From the NCBI GenBank assembly GCA_020252385.1, contig JADCDC010000489.1, positions 1 through 6,299 on the forward strand: a stretch of DNA of 6,299 nt, written 5' to 3'. A program made the translations under genes and the position numbers. This DNA is from Aestuariivirga sp. (GTDB lineage Bacteria; Pseudomonadota; Alphaproteobacteria; Rhizobiales; Aestuariivirgaceae). Below are positions 1 through 6,299 of the stretch, one piece after another (the first letter of the stretch is position 1; each line of letters opens with the position of its first letter). Below the pieces are notes generated by a model. That model saw only the letters and a program-made list of their open reading frames with translations, searched no databases and was not told the DNA's origin.

Positions 1-913
1 GACCATCACCGTGCAGGCCGACGAAGACGGCCGCTTCGTGGCCGGGATCGCCGGAGCGCAAGCCGGCTCCAAATCGAAATATGCGGAGTTCAATCACTTC
101 CGCACCAAGGCCAAGGTCGGCTCGAGCCTTTACGGCACCGCCAAGGACAACAAGGTCCCCGACTACATCATCGCCGAGCTGACGCGCGTCTTCGCCTATG
201 ACGTCGACTTCCAGCGCCAGGTGAAGGCCAACGACACCTTCGACGTGTTCTACGGCAACCCGCTCACCGGCTCATCGTCGAAACGCAAGGTGCTGCACTA
301 TGCGCAGCTCACCCTCGACGGCAAGACCAAGACCTACTGCCGCTACACCACCAAGGACGGCCAGACCGACTACTTCGACGAGAACGGCCGCAGCGCCCAG
401 AAGGCCCTGCTCAAGACCCCCGTCTCGGGAGCCCGCCTCACCTCGGGCTTCGGCATGCGCCGCCATCCGCTGCTCGGCTACTCCAAGATGCATGCGGGCG
501 TCGACTTCGGCGCCCCGCACGGCACGCCGATCCGCGCCGCGGGCTCCGGCGTCGTGCAGATCGCCGGCCGCCACGGCGCCTATGGCATCACCGTCGAGAT
601 CAAGCACAACGACAAGTACGAAACGCTCTACGCCCACATGAGCAAGCTCGCCGCCGGCATCCGCCGCGGCGCCAGGGTGAACCAGGGGCAGATCATCGGC
701 TATGTCGGCTCCACCGGCCGCTCCACCGGCCCACACCTGCACTATGAAGTGCACGTCAACAACCGCCCGGTGAACCCGACGCGCATCAAGGCCGCAGGCG
801 GCAAGCAGCTCGCCGGCAAGGAACTGGCGAAGTTCAAGCAGCTGAAATCGCGCGTCGAGGCCATGATGCAGCAGGCGCCCTCGCCCCTGCAGGTCGCACA
901 GGCCAAGCCCTGA
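1..913 (+). CDS. M23 family (LytM-type) peptidoglycan endopeptidase, 5'-truncated by window edge
   Basis: This is the C-terminal part of a periplasmic zinc metallopeptidase of family M23, which cleaves peptide cross-links in peptidoglycan. The frame is open to the left edge (codons ACC ATC ACC precede the GTG at 11), so that GTG is probably internal and the real start lies outside. Counting from it as residue 1, a pre-catalytic region (about 35-130) has the SSLYGTA...VPDYIIAELTRVF...DVDFQRQV pattern found N-terminal to the catalytic domain in MepM/OapA-like proteins. The LytM domain (about 138-258) is intact. Expected zinc ligands are H161 and D165 (HAGVDF) and H244, with H242 (PHLH) and H209 (YAHM) as the other active-site histidines. 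It therefore looks catalytically competent, unlike EnvC/NlpD-type activators. A short basic, Gln/Ala-rich tail follows. Any signal peptide or N-terminal anchor would be outside the window. The family call is secure; the exact cleavage specificity is not visible. Confidence 0.93.
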   Translation, partial: TITVQADEDGRFVAGIAGAQAGSKSKYAEFNHFRTKAKVGSSLYGTAKDNKVPDYIIAELTRVFAYDVDFQRQVKANDTFDVFYGNPLTGSSSKRKVLHYAQLTLDGKTKTYCRYTTKDGQTDYFDENGRSAQKALLKTPVSGARLTSGFGMRRHPLLGYSKMHAGVDFGAPHGTPIRAAGSGVVQIAGRHGAYGITVEIKHNDKYETLYAHMSKLAAGIRRGARVNQGQIIGYVGSTGRSTGPHLHYEVHVNNRPVNPTRIKAAGGKQLAGKELAKFKQLKSRVEAMMQQAPSPLQVAQAKP

Positions 914-949
914 CCTGAGGCCTGCCTTGCGCGGCAGCGCCCGGCCTGC

Positions 950-955
950 GAAGAG
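950..955 (+). promoter_or_regulatory. weak ribosome binding site for the MFS gene
   Basis: The purine run GAAGAG ends 8 nt before the GTG at 964, a plausible but imperfect Shine-Dalgarno sequence. It supports the GTG start. No other ATG, GTG or TTG lies in this frame between 964 and the in-frame TGA at 916-918. Confidence 0.4.
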
Positions 956-963
956 TTGCGGCC

Positions 964-2145
964 GTGCGCATCTTCCTGACATTCCTCGCGGCCTATGTGC
1001 TGAGCCAGTTCTACCGCTCCTTCCTCGCGGTGATCGCGCCTGAGCTTTCGATCGAGCTGTCGCTCGGGCCGCAGGCACTCGGCAATCTCCAGGCGTTCTG
1101 GATCCTCGGCTTCGTGGCGACACAGTTTCCCGTGGGCTGGGCGCTGGACACGGTGGGTCCGCGCCGCACCGTGTCGCTGCAGATGCTGGCGGCGGTCCTC
1201 GGCGCGCTGCTCTTCGCCATGGCGGGGAGCGCTGCGGCGCTCAACCTCGCCATGCTGCTGATCGGCGCGGGCTGTGGCTCGATCTACATGGGCGCCATCT
1301 ACATGTTCGGGCGCACCGAGGCGCCACAGCGCTTTGCGCTGCTCTGCTCCTGGCTCCTCGGCCTCGGCACGGCGGGAAATCTCCTGGCGGCATCGCCGCT
1401 GGCCTGGGCGGCACAATCAATCGGCTGGCGCGGCGCGATGGTGGCGATGGCCGGGGCGACGGCACTCTCTGCCCTCTCGATCCTGCTGCTGATCCGCGAT
1501 CCGGAGCGCATCACCACCCATGGCTCACGCGGGTTCGCGGGCGGCATCGGCGAGATCCTGAGGATCCGCGCACTGTGGCCGCTCTTGCCGATCACCGCGG
1601 TGAGCTATGCCGTGGTGCTGGCGGAGCGGGGGCTTTGGGCAGGGCCGTTCTTTTCCTCCGTCTACGGACTTGATCCGGTGGCGCGCGGCCATGCGCTTCT
1701 CGTCATGGCGGCAGCCATGTCGGCGGGCGCCATGGCCTATGGCCCGCTGGACCGGCTGCTCGGCACGCGCAAATGGGTGGTGTTCGGCGGAGTGGCGGCG
1801 ACGGCACTGTGCCTTGCGCTGCTTGCGCTGCCTGGCCTTCCGCTCGCGGGGGCGATCGTGCTGATGGGCCTCATCGGCGGCTTCGGCATGACCTATGGCG
1901 TCTTGATGGCGCATGGCCGGAGCTTCGTGCCGGACCATCTCCTGGGCCGCGGCATCACGCTCCTCAACGTGCTGTTCATCGGCGGTGCGGGCGTGCTGCA
2001 GCCGCTGAGCGGCTGGCTGATGGCGCGCATGCAGACTCATCCACCGGCCGAAGCCCATGCGACACTGCACCTGATCTTCGCGGGGCTGCTCGTCCTTGGC
2101 CGCGGGATCTACGTCTTCGCGCGTGACAACCCGCCGAAGGGCTGA
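964..2145 (+). CDS. MFS transporter, 12 transmembrane helices, substrate unknown
   Basis: This is a complete 393-residue inner-membrane secondary transporter of the major facilitator superfamily. Hydrophobic segments fall at about 4-25, 40-60, 70-88, 93-116, 126-148, 157-177, 205-222, 242-262, 271-288, 292-312, 330-352 and 366-386. This gives the usual 6+6 layout with a longer polar loop at about 178-200. MFS motif A lies between helices 2 and 3 (G58, D62, G65, then P-R-R at 66-68). The opening QFYRSFLAVIAPEL and the ERGLWAGPFF motif (221-230) resemble a group of alphaproteobacterial MFS proteins often labelled nitrate/nitrite-transporter-like or generic MFS. That label is not evidence of substrate. 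The GTG start is the only one available in frame after the upstream stop, and it places helix 1 right at the N-terminus. The gene follows the M23 peptidase by 50 bp on the same strand, so cotranscription is possible. Its last 37 bp overlap the 3' end of the convergent membrane-protein gene. Confidence 0.92.
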   Translation: MRIFLTFLAAYVLSQFYRSFLAVIAPELSIELSLGPQALGNLQAFWILGFVATQFPVGWALDTVGPRRTVSLQMLAAVLGALLFAMAGSAAALNLAMLLIGAGCGSIYMGAIYMFGRTEAPQRFALLCSWLLGLGTAGNLLAASPLAWAAQSIGWRGAMVAMAGATALSALSILLLIRDPERITTHGSRGFAGGIGEILRIRALWPLLPITAVSYAVVLAERGLWAGPFFSSVYGLDPVARGHALLVMAAAMSAGAMAYGPLDRLLGTRKWVVFGGVAATALCLALLALPGLPLAGAIVLMGLIGGFGMTYGVLMAHGRSFVPDHLLGRGITLLNVLFIGGAGVLQPLSGWLMARMQTHPPAEAHATLHLIFAGLLVLGRGIYVFARDNPPKG

Positions 2146-3191
2146 ACCCCCTTCGACATCTTCCCGACGCGCCGGAAGACTTCCGCAGCATGGAGGAACA
2201 GCCCGGCGGCGATGAGGAGTTCCTTGAACTCGGAATCATCCCACGGCCTCACCATGGTGTAGCCCGCAGAGAGAACGGTGAGGTGGCAGGCGACCAGCGC
2301 CACGCCCGCGCACCCGAACAGAAGGCCATCGCGCCAGCGCCCGATGCGGACGGACTCGCCTGCGATCCCTCCCAGCAACAGCACAGAGTAGAAGAAGGCG
2401 AACTGCATCCAGAAGACGTTCCACATCTCGAAGCAGAAGCCGGTGGAAAGCGCCCCCGCGAGGAGCGCATAGCGGCTGGGCAACAGCCAGGCCAGGGATG
2501 CGAGCGGGCCCTTGGGAGCGAACAGGAAGGCCAGCGCGGGACCGAACACGAGGAGCAGGAAGGCCCCGCCGTAGTAGAGGTTCTCGGACAATCCGGTGGC
2601 GAGGTTGTGGACATTGGCCTCACCCTGCTCATTGCGTTGCTTCAGGGCTTCGGGTGTCGCAAAGCCGATCTGCCGCTGCAGCCACGATATCTCCTCCATC
2701 GCCGTCAGGAACAGCAGGAGGCTCAGCAGAAGCGCAACCACGCCCGCCCGGCGGCTGCCCTGGCCGACCAGCCTCAATGCCGCCACCAGCATCATGATGC
2801 TGCCGGCGAAGAGAAGAAGGGCAGAGGTCCACTCGAAGAGTGAATCCTCGCGCGCCAGATTGAAGAAGACGGCCGGATCACCCAACAGCACGAGCGTGGC
2901 CGCAACGGTTGCTGCCACGCAGACGGCAGCGATGGCGAAGCTGACGTTCGGTGCCGGCGGATCATGCCTGGCGGCGAGGAGCCCGGGGTTCCAGAAAAAC
3001 ACCCCAATCGCCACCCCGGTGGCCAGGAGCACGGCGGCAACCATTCTGATCGTGAAATATGTATTGTAGACCGGATACCCATCGGCAAAGAGGTTGCCGG
3101 GCGCGAAGTGGAGGTCGAACAGGATCACCGCCGTTTGCGCAAGGATGAGCACGGCAGCAAGGCCAAGGGCGCGGCGCCAGTCGTTCGACAT
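2109..3191 (-). CDS. polytopic membrane protein of unknown function
   Basis: This is a 360-residue integral membrane protein that I cannot assign to a named function. About nine or ten hydrophobic segments are visible (roughly 8-27, 46-67, 83-104, 119-140, 149-165, 207-225, 238-256, 262-280, 288-310, 323-338). Between them are polar motifs that look conserved rather than random: E115-D116-x3-E120-W121 before the fourth segment, E166-E167-I-S-W170-x-Q172 at the end of the fifth, then F177-x-T-P180, and N187-x-Q189-x-E191-x-N193-x-H195-N196. A further acidic cluster, R315-P-W-D-D-S-E, precedes the last helix. From memory, the EEISW-Q...F-TP...N-Q-E-N-HN arrangement recurs in a widespread uncharacterised bacterial family. 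The ATG at 3191 gives a typical short N-terminus before helix 1, though no strong Shine-Dalgarno sequence is evident. The gene is co-oriented with yjbR-like and clpB (78 bp downstream of the former) and overlaps the MFS gene end by 37 bp. It is clearly a real gene; its role is unknown. Confidence 0.88.
   Translation of the reverse strand: MSNDWRRALGLAAVLILAQTAVILFDLHFAPGNLFADGYPVYNTYFTIRMVAAVLLATGVAIGVFFWNPGLLAARHDPPAPNVSFAIAAVCVAATVAATLVLLGDPAVFFNLAREDSLFEWTSALLLFAGSIMMLVAALRLVGQGSRRAGVVALLLSLLLFLTAMEEISWLQRQIGFATPEALKQRNEQGEANVHNLATGLSENLYYGGAFLLLVFGPALAFLFAPKGPLASLAWLLPSRYALLAGALSTGFCFEMWNVFWMQFAFFYSVLLLGGIAGESVRIGRWRDGLLFGCAGVALVACHLTVLSAGYTMVRPWDDSEFKELLIAAGLFLHAAEVFRRVGKMSKGVQPFGGLSRAKT
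2135..2155. terminator. short hairpin at the convergent 3' ends, possible weak terminator
   Basis: A perfect 7-bp inverted repeat (CGAAGGG at 2135-2141, CCCTTCG at 2149-2155) with a 7-nt loop straddles the MFS stop codon. Being symmetric it could act on either strand, and it lies where two genes converge. Neither strand has a T-run after it, so it is not a standard intrinsic terminator. It also falls within the last codons of the opposing gene. Chance occurrence in GC-rich DNA is a real alternative. Confidence 0.25.
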
Positions 3192-3269
3192 CAGCGGACT
3201 TCGTTCAATCTCAGGTCAGGCACGGGACAAGTCGTCAGGACTAGACCAACCGCCCGCACCTCACAAGCA
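3192..3269 (-). other. 78-bp gap between the YjbR-like and membrane-protein genes
   Basis: This spacer holds several direct copies of TCAGG but no convincing palindrome and no T-run. Reading on the - strand I see only poor matches to -35/-10 elements, so I do not call a promoter. Whether the membrane-protein gene is read from here or by run-through from clpB/yjbR cannot be decided from the sequence. Confidence 0.4.
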
Positions 3270-3641
3270 TCACGGCGCGAGCCCGAGTTCCAGCTGCAGG
3301 CGCTTCGGCAGGCTCAGTGCGGCCAGCCTGTGACTCTCGCGTAGATAGTCCTTCAGTGCCGCATCGTCGAGCGTTTCGCTGGTCTGCCGCTGCAGCCAGA
3401 GGAGGCCTCGCGAGGCGAGATAGGGTGCGGGCCGCAGTCCAGGCAGGTCCTTCAGCATGTCGAAGCTCAGGGCCGACGCCTTGAAGGTGATGTCGAGCGA
3501 TGGCCCATCCCAGCGCGAGCCGATGGCGAAGACCTTGCCCTTCGGCCCGCCGACCTTCCACACATGCGCTTCACCCCACTGCACGACGTGGAAGGTGTGG
3601 GGAAGGCTGCGGCAGAAGCCGTTGTAGCCATCGAGGGTCAT
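3270..3641 (-). CDS. MmcQ/YjbR family protein
   Basis: This is a complete 123-residue soluble protein of the MmcQ/YjbR family. The family consists of small proteins with a CyaY-like fold, often annotated as DNA-binding, whose cellular role is poorly defined. Recognisable landmarks are the N-terminal YNGFCRSLP (6-14), W28-K-V-G-G followed by F38-A-I-G, the hallmark P67-G-L-R-P-A-P-Y-L-A-S-R-G79 block, W82, and the C-terminal helix with S103-H-R-L and L111-P-K-R. Length and motif order are normal for the family, with no sign of truncation. The ATG at 3641 matches the usual family N-terminus, but no clear Shine-Dalgarno sequence precedes it. It lies 66 bp downstream of clpB on the same strand, with a strong palindrome in the gap, so cotranscription with clpB is uncertain. 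There is no visible functional link to its neighbours. The family assignment is firm; a biochemical function should not be inferred from it. Confidence 0.9.
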   Translation of the reverse strand: MTLDGYNGFCRSLPHTFHVVQWGEAHVWKVGGPKGKVFAIGSRWDGPSLDITFKASALSFDMLKDLPGLRPAPYLASRGLLWLQRQTSETLDDAALKDYLRESHRLAALSLPKRLQLELGLAP

Positions 3642-3664
3642 GCGCTGAGAATGCCAGCCGCAAG

Positions 3665-3696
3665 GCCGTCATGCCAGCGAAAGCTGGCATGACGGC
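3665..3696. repeat. REP-like extragenic palindrome (PAKAG type) between clpB and the YjbR-like gene
   Basis: This is a perfect 14-bp inverted repeat: GCCGTCATGCCAGC at 3665-3678 and its complement at 3683-3696, around a GAAA loop at 3679-3682. The + strand reads as MPAKAGM in one frame, the signature left when a common class of dispersed proteobacterial extragenic palindromes is mistranslated as protein. It begins 11 nt past the clpB stop codon. Neither strand has a T-run after the stem, so it is not a textbook terminator, although it could slow polymerase or protect the 3' end of clpB mRNA. An extra ATGCCAGC copy at 3651-3658 repeats part of the left arm and could pair with the right arm instead. 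The structure is certain. Membership of a dispersed family is inferred, because only one full copy lies in this window. Confidence 0.8.
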
Positions 3697-3707
3697 GCTC
3701 AGGTCAA

Positions 3708-6299
<2,592 letters not shown>

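Noticed and set aside
922..937. Small inverted repeat (CTGCC / GGCAG) in the gap after the M23 peptidase
   Set aside because: The stem is only 5 bp and no T-run follows. This is expected by chance in GC-rich sequence, so no terminator is called.
272..1123. 283-codon - strand frame opposite the M23 peptidase and the start of the MFS gene
   Set aside because: It crosses two well-supported + strand genes, gives an Arg/Ala/Gly-rich protein with no domain, and depends on the scarcity of stop codons in GC-rich DNA.
2190..2843. 217-codon + strand frame opposite the unknown membrane protein
   Set aside because: The translation is rich in Glu, Gln, Gly and Arg with no recognisable motif. The - strand frame has hydrophobic helices and ordered motifs, so this is a shadow frame.
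2669..3398. Identical 16-mer TCTGCCGCTGCAGCCA at 2669-2684 and 3383-3398, encoding WLQRQ in both the membrane protein and the YjbR-like protein
   Set aside because: The surrounding protein and DNA sequences are unrelated. The match follows from the same short peptide written in the preferred codons of a GC-rich genome, so it is best treated as chance.

Overview
The window is a stretch of ordinary chromosome from a GC-rich bacterium, most likely an alphaproteobacterium of the Rhizobiales/Hyphomicrobiales type. The clues are the strong G/C bias at third codon positions, a ClpB whose N-terminal stretch and middle domain read like rhizobial ClpB, a YjbR protein with the PGLRPAPYLASRG block common in that group, and an M23 peptidase with the long N-terminal architecture seen there. 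The taxonomic call is inference from protein resemblance, not from a marker gene.

Layout. The left part is read on the + strand: the 3' portion of an M23 (LytM-type) cell-wall endopeptidase gene that enters from the left edge (1-913), then after 50 bp a complete 12-helix MFS transporter (964-2145). The rest is read on the - strand. From right to left it holds clpB (6299-3708, only about the first 8-10 codons missing beyond the right edge), a small MmcQ/YjbR-family gene (3641-3270) and a polytopic membrane protein of unknown function (3191-2109). The two blocks converge, and the MFS and membrane-protein genes overlap tail to tail by 37 bp. No gap between genes exceeds 80 bp. No RNA gene, insertion sequence, CRISPR array or prophage piece was seen.

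Non-coding features. The clpB-yjbR gap holds a perfect 14-bp palindrome with a GAAA loop (3665-3696). Its spurious translation contains MPAKAGM, a sign of the dispersed extragenic palindromes common in proteobacterial genomes. A short 7-bp hairpin sits on the MFS stop codon inside the convergent overlap.

How the genes relate. The M23 peptidase remodels peptidoglycan in the periplasm, and ClpB rescues aggregated cytosolic proteins with DnaK/DnaJ/GrpE. The MFS protein, the YjbR protein and the unknown membrane protein have no evident pathway in common with them. I see no convincing new multi-gene system. The least understood item is the 360-residue membrane protein with conserved-looking acidic motifs.
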